Origin: Gammaproteobacteria bacterium
GTDB taxonomy: Bacteria > Actinomycetota > Acidimicrobiia > Spongiisociales > UBA4744
Assembly (NCBI GenBank): GCA_011682695.1
Contig: JAACED010000001.1
Coordinates: 1-64,000 of the forward strand
Reading direction: 5' to 3'
DNA: 64,000 bases
In this document: positions 7,170-15,106 of the stretch, piece by piece
Layout: each line of letters begins with the position of its first letter
Position numbering within the stretch: the first letter of the stretch is position 1
Notes under the pieces: model-generated
What the model was told of the DNA's origin: nothing
The model's input: only the letters and a program-made list of their open reading frames with translations
Database searches by the model: none
Translations under genes and position numbers: made by a program

Positions 7170-8894
7170 ATGCAACGAGCCCTTCTCGCCCTCCTGCTGT
7201 TCGCAGCGGCCTGCACACCACCGGGTCCCGTGTGGGTACCGACGACCACGACGATCCCACCGATCACGACGACGAGTAGCACACTGCCCCCCGGGCCTGG
7301 ACTCTGCGGTACGCCGCTGCTCACCGACGAACGGATCCCCGACGTTCAGATCGCAGATGAACTGATTGCACGGTTCATCGCCGATCGTTCCCGTGGCCTC
7401 GGAGCGGAAAACTGCCTCACCGCTGCGGCTGCACAGGCTTTTGCCGACTCATCGTTTCCTTCGTGCCTATACGCGTGCTCCGATATTGCACAGCTCGAAC
7501 TCCCCGAAACTCCGGACATCCGCCCTGCCGGTGAGACCAATCTCGGGCCGCTCCGTTCGGTATTCATCGACTACCAGATCGAAGACAGAATCCATCGACG
7601 AATGCAGGAGATCTACGAGGTCCATACGGTGCGCGGCCCGGGAGACAGGCGGCAGGTTCTGATCGATGGCGTCATGATCGAGCCCGAGTCGATGGTCACA
7701 GAGATCGATGCCCGCCGGGTCATCGATGATCTCCTCGCGGCCCTTGCCGACGGCGCGTGGGATGTCGCTGGAAGCCTCCTCGTCGACCACGGAACCTCCG
7801 CCGCCATCGAGGCCCGGTTCCCCGACCTCTGGACGACCCCGTGGAACGAACTCCTGGCCCCGTTCTGTGAAGCGGCCCTGTGCGGCGCTCCCTACGAGAT
7901 CCTCGGCGGCACAACCCTGGACACCCAGAGCCGGACGTTTGCCGTGGAGTTCGACTCGGACGAAGGACCTGTCGTAGTCGAGATTCCGGTCGTAGCGTTC
8001 GAGAGCGGACTGACGGTAGGAGACCTGCCTCCCGACGGCAGCTCCAGACGCCACATGGCCTCCGTGCAAGACCAGCTCTTCCCCGATGGACCACCGACAC
8101 ATCTCGCTCTTGTCCGATACAACGCTCTACAGTTCGGCGGATCGTATTCCGGATGGTACGGGTGGCCGAGCGCCCGAAATGCTCCGGATGCGCTGACCGT
8201 TGCCGGACGGATTCTCTTCACCGGTTTCGGTGGTGTTCGTCTCGCCACCTATGAGTCCGGTGCCGTCGAGGTGCAGAAGGTCATCGCTGCGGACCCGTGG
8301 CGTCTCGCGGGCGTCGCCATGATCGACAATGCTCCCACCGCCCTGCTGACCGATGATCGGCGACTCGTCGCCTACGATCTCGCTGCCAACGAGGTACGGA
8401 CCCTGGTGGATCTCGACGACAGCGAAGCGTCGATCGGTTGCGCCACGGTCGGTGGCAACCAGGTCCTCGTCACATCGATAGTCGGCAACTCGGCATCCTA
8501 TGACCTCTTCGATCTCACCGACCTCGCCCCCCTGGCACACCTGGAACCCCAGAAGGCCGCAGGGTGCGGAATCCTGTCCCCCGATGGCTCGACGTTCGCC
8601 TACACCGCAGACGTTTCATTGCACAACCCCCAGACCATCGTGCTGACATCCACTCTCGACGGAACCGAGATCGATCGGTGGTCGGTGCTCGCCGATGCGG
8701 TGCTCGCCTCCCCGGCGTTCACGACGTCACTCGCATTCGACGGCCGATACGCTGCTGCCCCCCTCGCCATTCCGCCCCTCTACGCACCCTACGTCGAGAG
8801 CCAAGATCTGGGTCGACGGTTCATTGTCGATACGCAAACCGGCGATCAGTGGACTGTGGACACCGGAGTCCACGTGCTCTTCCCGCCGGGGTAG
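7170..8894 (+). CDS. Large lipoprotein with C-terminal propeller-like repeats, unknown
   Basis: 574 residues. A signal peptide with lipobox FAAAC is followed by a Thr/Pro-rich linker (about 25-45) of the kind that spans the actinobacterial cell wall. Residues about 50-290 form an acidic alpha/beta region with four cysteines. From about 310 the sequence shows repeating beta segments (GxxLAT/LVAYDLAANEVRTL/LSPDGSTFAYTADV), including a TolB/WD-type SPDGSTFAY element, which suggests a beta-propeller. I do not recognise the family. A -10-like TAGTACCCT lies about 15 nt upstream of the ATG. Confidence 0.75.
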   Translation: MQRALLALLLFAAACTPPGPVWVPTTTTIPPITTTSSTLPPGPGLCGTPLLTDERIPDVQIADELIARFIADRSRGLGAENCLTAAAAQAFADSSFPSCLYACSDIAQLELPETPDIRPAGETNLGPLRSVFIDYQIEDRIHRRMQEIYEVHTVRGPGDRRQVLIDGVMIEPESMVTEIDARRVIDDLLAALADGAWDVAGSLLVDHGTSAAIEARFPDLWTTPWNELLAPFCEAALCGAPYEILGGTTLDTQSRTFAVEFDSDEGPVVVEIPVVAFESGLTVGDLPPDGSSRRHMASVQDQLFPDGPPTHLALVRYNALQFGGSYSGWYGWPSARNAPDALTVAGRILFTGFGGVRLATYESGAVEVQKVIAADPWRLAGVAMIDNAPTALLTDDRRLVAYDLAANEVRTLVDLDDSEASIGCATVGGNQVLVTSIVGNSASYDLFDLTDLAPLAHLEPQKAAGCGILSPDGSTFAYTADVSLHNPQTIVLTSTLDGTEIDRWSVLADAVLASPAFTTSLAFDGRYAAAPLAIPPLYAPYVESQDLGRRFIVDTQTGDQWTVDTGVHVLFPPG

Positions 8895-8942
8895 AAACGC
8901 CGGCGCCTCATCGACGGCTGGGGCACAGTCAGCCCCCGATCT

Positions 8943-8990
8943 CTGAGCCCTGGGCTCCTGGGTACCCCAGGGGTACTCCTGAGCCCTGGG
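8943..8990. terminator. Repeat-rich hairpin region after the lipoprotein gene
   Basis: CTGAGCCCTGGG occurs twice as a direct repeat (8943-8954 and 8979-8990) around a near-palindromic CCTGGGTACCCCAGG (8957-8971). The segment can fold in several ways and most likely ends the lipoprotein transcript before dcd. There is no T-run. Confidence 0.5.
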
Positions 8991-9072
8991 TTCGGGGCAA
9001 TGGCCGTGCCGTACCCGCCAATCCTGGTGCCTGGACGCCCGCTCTCATCTACCATCCCCCCAGGAGGCAACC

Positions 9073-9630
9073 GTGATCTTCTCAGACAGGACCATCAAAG
9101 AGGCCGTGGCATCGGGGCGTATCGTCGTCGACCCCTTCGACGAGTCCTTCGTACAACCATCGAGCGTGGATCTGCGAGTCGACCGGTTCTTCAGAGTCTT
9201 CGAGAACCACCGATACGCCCAGATCGATCCGAAGCAGTCGCAGGAAGATCTGACCACTCTCGTGGAGACCGGTGTCGACGAACCGTTCATGTTGCACCCT
9301 GGCGAGTTCGTCCTCGGATCCACTTTGGAGCGGGTTCGTCTCGCCGATGACGTCGTCGCACGACTCGAGGGCAAGTCGAGTCTCGGACGGCTCGGTCTCC
9401 TGATCCATTCGACGGCCGGGTTCGTGGATCCCGGTTTCGACGGGTACCTGACGCTCGAACTCTCCAACGTCGCGAAGCTGCCGATCGCGATCTATCCAGG
9501 TATGAGGATCGGACAGATCTCCTTCTACGAGTTGACCACACCCGCTGACCGACCCTACGGCACGGCGGGCAGCAAGTACCAGGGGCAGCGAGGACCGACG
9601 CCGAGCAGAATCCATCAGGACTTCGCGTAG
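9073..9630 (+). CDS. dcd: dCTP deaminase, probably the bifunctional dUMP-forming type
   Basis: 185 residues, GTG start with CAGGAGG 5 nt upstream. Contains SSVDLR near 30-35, [18 protein letters not shown] (99-116), DPGF (119-122), the catalytic Glu in LELSN (128-132) and the C-terminal nucleotide lid [15 protein letters not shown]. Sequence and length follow the M. tuberculosis Rv0321 type closely, including DPFD and HSTAGF; that enzyme deaminates dCTP and also cleaves to dUMP and pyrophosphate. By similarity I expect both activities here. Supplies dUMP for thymidylate synthesis in the cytoplasm. Confidence 0.93.
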   Translation: MIFSDRTIKEAVASGRIVVDPFDESFVQPSSVDLRVDRFFRVFENHRYAQIDPKQSQEDLTTLVETGVDEPFMLHPGEFVLGSTLERVRLADDVVARLEGKSSLGRLGLLIHSTAGFVDPGFDGYLTLELSNVAKLPIAIYPGMRIGQISFYELTTPADRPYGTAGSKYQGQRGPTPSRIHQDFA

Positions 9631-9633
9631 GGC

Positions 9634-10434
9634 TCAGCCGTTGGGCCGCTCCAACGCCCGCCGATCAGCATCACTGATCTCGGCGGCGTGCGCCAGGCGG
9701 ACCGGAGTGATCGACACGAAGCCTCGTGCGACGGCTTCCACATCGGTCCCCGAGAGATCACCACGCATCCGGAGGCCGGTGGAGAAGTCGTGGACGAACA
9801 CGCCTGGTTCCCGCTCCCGGAAGATGCTGTCGTAGCCGAGCTTGGCGAGGTCGGTGATCAAGCGCGGTGAGTCGACTGCCGTGTCGACCGCGAAATTCAC
9901 ATTGAGCAGGTCGACACCTTTCGGGTACCCGTTGCGCATGGCGTCACGCACGACGCCAACGCTGATCTGGGCAGCGCGAGGCCACAGCTCGGCGTCCTCA
10001 CCCGCCCATACTCGTTTTGCCCATGAGCGATGGTCACTCGTCACTCCGGTGGAGAAAGCGAACGCCGGGATCCCGGCAATCCACCCTTCGGCCGCCGCTC
10101 CGGCCGTGCCGCTGGAGAGAAAGAACGCCAGGCTGTCGTTCAAACCGATGTTGATACCGGACACGACCATGTCCGGTCGCGTCCCGAACAGTGAATGCAC
10201 TCCAAGCTGGGTACAGTCGGCGGGAAACCCGTCCGCTACCGCAACTTCGATCCCTTCGAGAACCGTTCGCCGCACCCGGATCTCTCCGAACCTCGTGATC
10301 GCCTTACCGATCCAGCTCCGCTCACGATCGGGCACAACCACCTTGACGTCTGCGATCTCCTGCAGCGCATGAGCAAACGGCAGCAGGGCCGGCGAGTCGG
10401 CGCCATCATCATTGGTCAACAGGAGATACCCCAC
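9634..10434 (-). CDS. surE: 5'-nucleotidase SurE
   Basis: 266 residues, usual length. The metal-binding start LLLTNDDG (Asp9, Asp10), the SGINIGLN motif (92-99) and SSGTAGAAAEG (108-117) are all characteristic of SurE, a metal-dependent phosphatase acting on 5' and 3' nucleotides. It converges on dcd with only 3 bp between the stop codons. Upstream lies a 370-bp region with four hairpins; whether that region is its leader or a separate RNA is unclear. Confidence 0.93.
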   Translation of the reverse strand: MGYLLLTNDDGADSPALLPFAHALQEIADVKVVVPDRERSWIGKAITRFGEIRVRRTVLEGIEVAVADGFPADCTQLGVHSLFGTRPDMVVSGINIGLNDSLAFFLSSGTAGAAAEGWIAGIPAFAFSTGVTSDHRSWAKRVWAGEDAELWPRAAQISVGVVRDAMRNGYPKGVDLLNVNFAVDTAVDSPRLITDLAKLGYDSIFREREPGVFVHDFSTGLRMRGDLSGTDVEAVARGFVSITPVRLAHAAEISDADRRALERPNG

Positions 10435-10463
10435 GAGGCAGCCAGACTACCCCATATGCATAT

Positions 10464-10690
10464 GGAGGCCCCCCGAGTTCGGGGGGCCTCCGTTGTCCTC
10501 GGTGAGTTGGAGGAAGGGGGTACTCCGTCTGCTGCTCGACCATCGAGGACACTGTCGTCCTCTGGTATCGGTCGATCCTGTCCAGATCTTGAGTGCAACG
10601 CGAAGCACCCTCAGCCGGGAGGGAGGTAGCTGAGGGTGCCACGGTCACTCTGAGGTCCACCCGAGTTCCCTCGGCGGACCTCATAAGTTT
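10464..10690 (-). ncRNA. Candidate structured small RNA between surE and the LysR gene
   Basis: On the minus strand four stem-loops follow in series: TGAGGTCC/GGACCTCA (10651-10683) with an inner CCGAG/CTCGG stem and GGAA loop; a perfect 11-bp stem GCACCCTCAGC/GCTGAGGGTGC (10605-10639) with C-rich loop TACCTCCCTCCCG; a 6-bp stem GAGGAC/GTCCTC near 10545-10562; and a perfect 11-bp stem GGAGGCCCCCC/GGGGGGCCTCC (10464-10491). A weak promoter (-10 TAAACT 10686-10691, poor -35) would start transcription at the first stem. The C-rich loop could pair with ribosome binding sites, as in actinobacterial 6C RNAs, but the six-C rule is not met. It could instead be an unusual surE leader. Confidence 0.4.
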
Positions 10691-10804
10691 ATCACGGTCC
10701 ACTTATCGAGCAAAGACAGCACCGCCCCCAGCCACTTATCACCAGCAACGTACCGATGAGAAGTCGAGTGGCGTTCTCCTCCTCACCTCTGATAGAGTTT
10801 GGTT

Positions 10805-11749
10805 ATGCTCAACCCGAGAGAACTCCAAATCTTCCTGGCCGCGGCGGAAACCGAGAACTTCTCCGAAGCTGCCCGAAGGCTCAACATCTCACAACCTGCG
10901 ATCTCCATGCAGATTCGGTCTTTGGAGAAGAAACTCGACGTCCCTCTGTTCACCCGCACGGGGAGGCAGGTCACGCTGACGGACCCCGGCCGGGTACTCA
11001 TCCCGATGGCCCGCGACGTCATCGACCGCACCATCCACCTCGAGGAGGCGATGGCCTCGTTGCAGGGGGAAGTCGTCGGAATACTCAAGCTCGGATGCAG
11101 CACGGCTGCGGGAAAGTATGTCATCCCGAAGCTCCTTGCCGGGTTCCACAAGCGGTTCCCGAGAGTGGGTCTCGTTTGTGACGTGACCGGTCGTCACATG
11201 GCGCTCCAGAAACTTCGCGAAGGTGACGTTCAGCTCGCGATGACGAGCCTTCGGGAACCCTATAAAGGTATCGAATACCGGCCGTTCCTGACCGATCGGA
11301 TCGTGCTGATCGTCCCACCGGATCATCCCTGGGCAGCCCTCGACCGTCCCCTCAAGCCGAAGGAGCTGTTTACAGGGCAGTTCATCCTTCGAGAGTCCAT
11401 GTCGGGGACTCGCTCCGCTGTGGTCGAAGGACTCTCCTGGCACGACATGACCCTCGACGACCTCGACAAGGTGATGGTGCTTGGGAACTCGGAAGCCATC
11501 TGTGGGGCGGTGCAGGAGAAGATCGGGGTCGCGTTCGTTTCGATGTCCGTTGCCTGCGAAGCCACGAAGGCCGGAACGGTCGTCCCCATCCAGATCGAAG
11601 ACATGGATCTCATGACGACGCTCTTCATGGCCCGTGACACCGACCGGCCTGCGACCCGAGCGCAGGCGGCCTATTGGGAGTTTGCGTTCTCGCCTGAGAA
11701 CGAGCACATCCGGCGTCAGCCAAGTCTTCCACCGGACACGTTCTGTTGA
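10805..11749 (+). CDS. LysR-family transcriptional regulator (CysB/CbbR-like)
   Basis: 314 residues. The N-terminal helix-turn-helix is canonical (LxIFLAAAETENFSEAARRLNISQPAISMQIRSLE, residues about 6-40), followed by a periplasmic-binding-protein-like effector domain. A TAGAGT -10 element at 10793-10798 puts the start of transcription on the ATG at 10805, so the mRNA is probably leaderless; a TTG two codons earlier is the only alternative. The EamA exporter gene begins 10 bp after its stop, so the regulator may govern export of its co-inducer. Ligand unknown. Confidence 0.88.
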   Translation: MLNPRELQIFLAAAETENFSEAARRLNISQPAISMQIRSLEKKLDVPLFTRTGRQVTLTDPGRVLIPMARDVIDRTIHLEEAMASLQGEVVGILKLGCSTAAGKYVIPKLLAGFHKRFPRVGLVCDVTGRHMALQKLREGDVQLAMTSLREPYKGIEYRPFLTDRIVLIVPPDHPWAALDRPLKPKELFTGQFILRESMSGTRSAVVEGLSWHDMTLDDLDKVMVLGNSEAICGAVQEKIGVAFVSMSVACEATKAGTVVPIQIEDMDLMTTLFMARDTDRPATRAQAAYWEFAFSPENEHIRRQPSLPPDTFC

Positions 11750-11759
11750 CGGCACGGTG

Positions 11760-12611
11760 ATGACCCGTCCTCGTGTGACAGCGTCCGTCACGATGGCGGT
11801 TGTGGCGGCCGCGTGGGGAACGATTCCGCTGATCGTCCGGACTGTCTCGTTGCCCGCGGAGCAGCTCGCGGCATTGCGGCTCTGGCTCGGTGCCATCACC
11901 GTGCTCATCGTCCTCGGCATCCGGGGTGAGCTCACCCTTCGGCGTGCCGACCCGTTCGGCCGCATCATCGCGATCGGGGTCATTCTGGCCATTCACTGGG
12001 CCGCATTTTTCTGGTCGATCAAGACAACGACGGTGGCGGTGGCCCTCGTGCTGGTCTATCTCGGCCCCATCGCGATGGCAACCCTGGCTCGAGTGGTTCT
12101 GGGCGAGCAACTCAGACCCCGATCGATCATCGCTCTCGCAGCCGCACTGGTTGGCGTGATCCTGGTGGCGCGCCCGGGTGCCGGTGTCACGGTCGAAGGC
12201 GTGATCGCCGGCCTCATCGCCGCGGTCACCTTCGCAGCCATGGTCCTCATCGGGAAGCCGGCAGCCCAGCAGGTCGGAGGGCTGAAACTGGCGGGTCTAC
12301 AGATGAGCGTCGCCGCTCTTGTCATGACACCCTGGGCAGCGTCTTCGATCCCCGAGATCCCGACATACTGGTGGCAGATCGTATTGCTCGGGGTCGTTCT
12401 GACGGGCGTCGGGTTGATGATCTACTGGTCGCTCGTGGCGACCCTGCCTGTCGCGAGTATCGCGATCCTCTCCTACCTGGAACCCGCTTCGGCAGTCGTG
12501 TGGGCGGCGCTGTTTCTCGCCGAACCGGGAGACACGTGGTCATGGATCGGCGTCGCGCTCGTCGTCGGCGCCGGCATTACTGCGGGAACAGCGCGCTCGG
12601 ACCCGGCCTGA
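11760..12611 (+). CDS. EamA/DMT-family transporter
   Basis: 283 residues with about ten hydrophobic helices in two EamA repeats (motifs AAAWGTIPLIVR near the start, ITVLIVLGIRGE, and the second-half SYLEPASAVVWAALFLAE). Drug/metabolite superfamily members of this form export amino acids or related metabolites. The ATG at 11760 begins the first helix; the frame extends upstream into lysR but without membrane character. It lies 10 bp after the LysR gene and is very likely cotranscribed with it. Confidence 0.85.
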   Translation: MTRPRVTASVTMAVVAAAWGTIPLIVRTVSLPAEQLAALRLWLGAITVLIVLGIRGELTLRRADPFGRIIAIGVILAIHWAAFFWSIKTTTVAVALVLVYLGPIAMATLARVVLGEQLRPRSIIALAAALVGVILVARPGAGVTVEGVIAGLIAAVTFAAMVLIGKPAAQQVGGLKLAGLQMSVAALVMTPWAASSIPEIPTYWWQIVLLGVVLTGVGLMIYWSLVATLPVASIAILSYLEPASAVVWAALFLAEPGDTWSWIGVALVVGAGITAGTARSDPA

Positions 12612-12622
12612 CGGCCGGGTCC
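12599..12622. terminator. Bidirectional terminator hairpin
   Basis: GGACCCGGCC (12599-12608), loop TGAC, GGCCGGGTCC (12613-12622): a perfect 10-bp stem whose loop contains the EamA stop codon. It lies between two convergent genes. Confidence 0.75.
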
Positions 12623-12636
12623 CTCATGTTGCTCCC

Positions 12637-13134
12637 TCATCCGGCCAGCTCGACCTCCCTCCCGGTGGCGCTCCATCGGGTAATCGGCCCGCTGCCCGTC
12701 TTGTACCAGCCGCGTCCCGCGAGATGCGCGACACCCACGCCACGAGCTCGAAGCTTCGCCTTCCCTTCAGCCTGTAGCAGGAAGTGGGTACCTTCCACGG
12801 CGAGGTAGCCGCGGAAATCTTCGAGAGTCAGCTCCCTGCCGACGAACTCGGCGGCGGCCGCCATCCCGCCGTTGCGATACGTGTCCTCGCTGATGATCTT
12901 GACCTTCATGTCGCCCGCGATGTCACTGATCATCACATCGCCGTCGATGAAGAAATGCGCCTGGCCGCCCATGTCAAACCGGACTTCCCCAGCGCCTCTC
13001 GCCCAGAGCCGTCCTCGGCCCGAGACGAAGGCTTCACCGCTCCCATCGGCCTCTTCGGCGAAGGCGGGGACTGCCAGCACGGCGCCGACGAGGGCGACGA
13101 CCAGCAGCAGGATCGTGAGTTTCCGCAAACGCAT
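12637..13134 (-). CDS. Secreted beta-rich protein of unknown function
   Basis: 165 residues starting at the ATG at 13134. A clean signal peptide (basic MRLRK, long hydrophobic core, AFA-E cleavage site near residue 26) is followed by regular alternating Gly/charged beta strands (SGRGRLWARGAGEVRF, HFFIDGDVMISD, HFLLQAEGKAKLRARG). No cysteine, no lipobox and no catalytic motif. It should be exported and free or wall-bound. Similar strand-repeat proteins occur in actinobacteria without a known role. It converges on the EamA gene. Confidence 0.72.
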   Translation of the reverse strand: MRLRKLTILLLVVALVGAVLAVPAFAEEADGSGEAFVSGRGRLWARGAGEVRFDMGGQAHFFIDGDVMISDIAGDMKVKIISEDTYRNGGMAAAAEFVGRELTLEDFRGYLAVEGTHFLLQAEGKAKLRARGVGVAHLAGRGWYKTGSGPITRWSATGREVELAG

Positions 13135-13253
13135 CTGCAACCTCCTTGGTTCTGCGTCTGCTCTCACGATGCGCTTGCGACGTAAGCAGCCTGTGAGTGA
13201 ATCTCGAAGACTCTGCAAGAAACAATGGCCATACCGCCGGTAGCCTGGCGCCC

Positions 13254-13883
13254 ATGGCAGTCATCCCGTTCTACGGAACCGACCGTTCCGGGCTCTTCGC
13301 CATCGAACGAGCGGCGATGGACAGGCAAGGGCTGGTCATCAACGCCCTCGATCGGCTTCTGCCAGACGGTGTAGTCGCCGACATCGGCGCGGGTGACGGG
13401 TTCACTGCCGAACGGCTGACAACACCACGCCGGTGGGTCGTCGCCCTCGAGCCTGCCGCCGCCATGATTCGACCAGATCGGATCCTTCCATGGGTGCAGG
13501 CTGATGCCGAACATCTCCCGTTCGGGCCTGCAATCCTCGACGGCGCGTATGCGACGTGGGCGTACTTCTTCTCCCGAGGATGGGATCCTGCGCCAGGGCT
13601 CGAGGAGCTGAGACGTGCCATCAGATCCCAAGGAACGATCGCGATCGTCGACAACCTGGGTGGTGACGAGTTCACGGCGTTGAGCGACCGCGACATCACC
13701 GCCGACGTCGACTTCTGGACGGCGAGAGGTTTCGAGTTCGAGATCATTGAGACCGCGTTCGTTTTCGAGAGCCTCCATGATGCCCAAGCGCTGCTCGGGT
13801 TCTACTTCGGGGATCGTGGCCGCGACGGTGCTCGACTGCGCGTGGGCTTCAGGGCAGGCATCTTCGTCGCTCATCCCACCTAG
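13254..13883 (+). CDS. Class I SAM-dependent methyltransferase
   Basis: 209 residues. Rossmann motif I is VVADIGAGDGFTAERL (near 39-54), followed by an acidic residue ending strand 2 (ALEP) and the motif II region WVQADAEHLPF, then DGAYATWAYFF. The fold is that of small-molecule methyltransferases of the UbiE type; the substrate cannot be read from sequence. The ATG at 13254 is preferred over an upstream in-frame ATG because the domain begins there. It is divergent from the secreted-protein gene and isolated from other enzymes. Confidence 0.8.
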   Translation: MAVIPFYGTDRSGLFAIERAAMDRQGLVINALDRLLPDGVVADIGAGDGFTAERLTTPRRWVVALEPAAAMIRPDRILPWVQADAEHLPFGPAILDGAYATWAYFFSRGWDPAPGLEELRRAIRSQGTIAIVDNLGGDEFTALSDRDITADVDFWTARGFEFEIIETAFVFESLHDAQALLGFYFGDRGRDGARLRVGFRAGIFVAHPT

Positions 13884-13888
13884 TGCTC

Positions 13889-13935
13889 TTCTCGTCAATG
13901 CTGGCATCACATAGCGAGGCCAGCATTGACGAGAA
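13889..13935. terminator. 17-bp perfect-stem terminator between convergent genes
   Basis: TTCTCGTCAATGCTGGC (13889-13905) and its exact complement GCCAGCATTGACGAGAA (13919-13935) flank a 13-nt loop. It lies between the methyltransferase and thiolase genes, which converge, and should stop transcription from both sides. Confidence 0.85.
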
Positions 13936-13940
13936 AGGGT

Positions 13941-15092
13941 TCAGCCTCTTCGGAAAATCCCTGCCGCGCCCATGCCTCCACCGATGCACATGCTCACGAT
14001 GCCGTATTCCACATCGCGTCGTTTCATCTCATGGAGCAATGTCGCGGTCAGCTTGGCCCCGGTGCAACCGAGTGGATGTCCAAGGGCGATCGCGCCACCA
14101 TTCACGTTCACCTTCTCCGGGTCGATGCCGAGCTTCCGAATGCAGTACACCGCCTGGCTGGCGAAGGCCTCGTTGAGTTCAATCAGGCCGATGTCGTCCA
14201 GCGTCAGCCCAGCAGCGTCGAGCGCTTTGGGAATGGCCAGGGACGGGCCAATTCCCATGATCGCCGGATCGACCCCGGCCACCTGGAAAGTGACGAGCTC
14301 GCCGAGAGGCTCGAACCCGAGTTCCTCTGCCTTCTCGCGAGTCATCAACAACTCGAGTGCCGCACCGTCGGACATCTGCGACGAGTTTCCCGCCGTCGAT
14401 GTGCCGTTCACTTTGAAGGCGGGCCGGAGCTTCGCCAGTCCCTCGAGCGTGCTCTCACGGGGTCCATCATCGGTATCGAAGACGAACGACTCACCACCGA
14501 GACGCACCTGGACAGGGAGAATCTCGTCGGCATACCTGCCAGCCTTCTGCGCGGCGAGAGCTCGCCGGTGTGACTCGAGGGCGAACCGATCCTGCTCTTC
14601 GCGGCTGACGTCGAACCGTTCAGCGACGTTCTCACTCGTCATCCCCATCGATTCGTACGCTGTGGGCATGTGCTCGGCAAGCCACGGATTGGGTGCAGGC
14701 TTGTTCCCACCCATCGGCACCATCGTCATCGACTCGGTGCCCCCTGTCAGCACGATGTCCGAAAAACCCGCGACGATATGCGCCGCGCCGGTCGCCAGCG
14801 TCTGTAGACCGGAACTGCAGAACCGATTCATCGTCATGGCAGGAACCTCGACCGGCAGGCCGGCACGAAGTGCCGCGATACGGCCGACGTTCATTCCCTG
14901 CTCTCCCTCGGGCATCGCACAGCCGATGATCACATCACCGATGGCGGCCGGATCCAGCTCAGGAACCCGTTCGACGAACCCCTGCATCAAGAGTCCGAGC
15001 AGATCATCGGGGCGAGTCTCCCGAAGGCTGCCCTTATAGGCTTTTCCCACCGCCGTACGGTAGGCGTGGGTAACGACGACTCCAGTACTCAT
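13941..15092 (-). CDS. fadA: Acetyl-CoA acyltransferase (thiolase) of beta-oxidation
   Basis: 383 residues. Active-site cysteine in NRFCSSGLQT (near 90), NEAFA motif, His-containing GGAIALGHPLGCTGAK, and the second catalytic Cys in SMCIGGGMGAAG at the C-terminus: a complete thiolase I/II. It is 14 bp downstream of the FadN-type multifunctional gene, the usual fadN-fadA (fadB-fadA) pairing, so it should perform the final thiolytic step of fatty acid oxidation rather than biosynthetic acetoacetyl-CoA formation. Confidence 0.95.
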   Translation of the reverse strand: MSTGVVVTHAYRTAVGKAYKGSLRETRPDDLLGLLMQGFVERVPELDPAAIGDVIIGCAMPEGEQGMNVGRIAALRAGLPVEVPAMTMNRFCSSGLQTLATGAAHIVAGFSDIVLTGGTESMTMVPMGGNKPAPNPWLAEHMPTAYESMGMTSENVAERFDVSREEQDRFALESHRRALAAQKAGRYADEILPVQVRLGGESFVFDTDDGPRESTLEGLAKLRPAFKVNGTSTAGNSSQMSDGAALELLMTREKAEELGFEPLGELVTFQVAGVDPAIMGIGPSLAIPKALDAAGLTLDDIGLIELNEAFASQAVYCIRKLGIDPEKVNVNGGAIALGHPLGCTGAKLTATLLHEMKRRDVEYGIVSMCIGGGMGAAGIFRRG

Positions 15093-15106
15093 ATGTCTTT
15101 GCTCTC

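Noticed and set aside
10600-10690. T-box riboswitch read on the plus strand
   Set aside because: GAGGGTGCCACGG only loosely resembles the T-box sequence; the TGGN bulge and specifier loop are absent, and the downstream gene is a LysR regulator.
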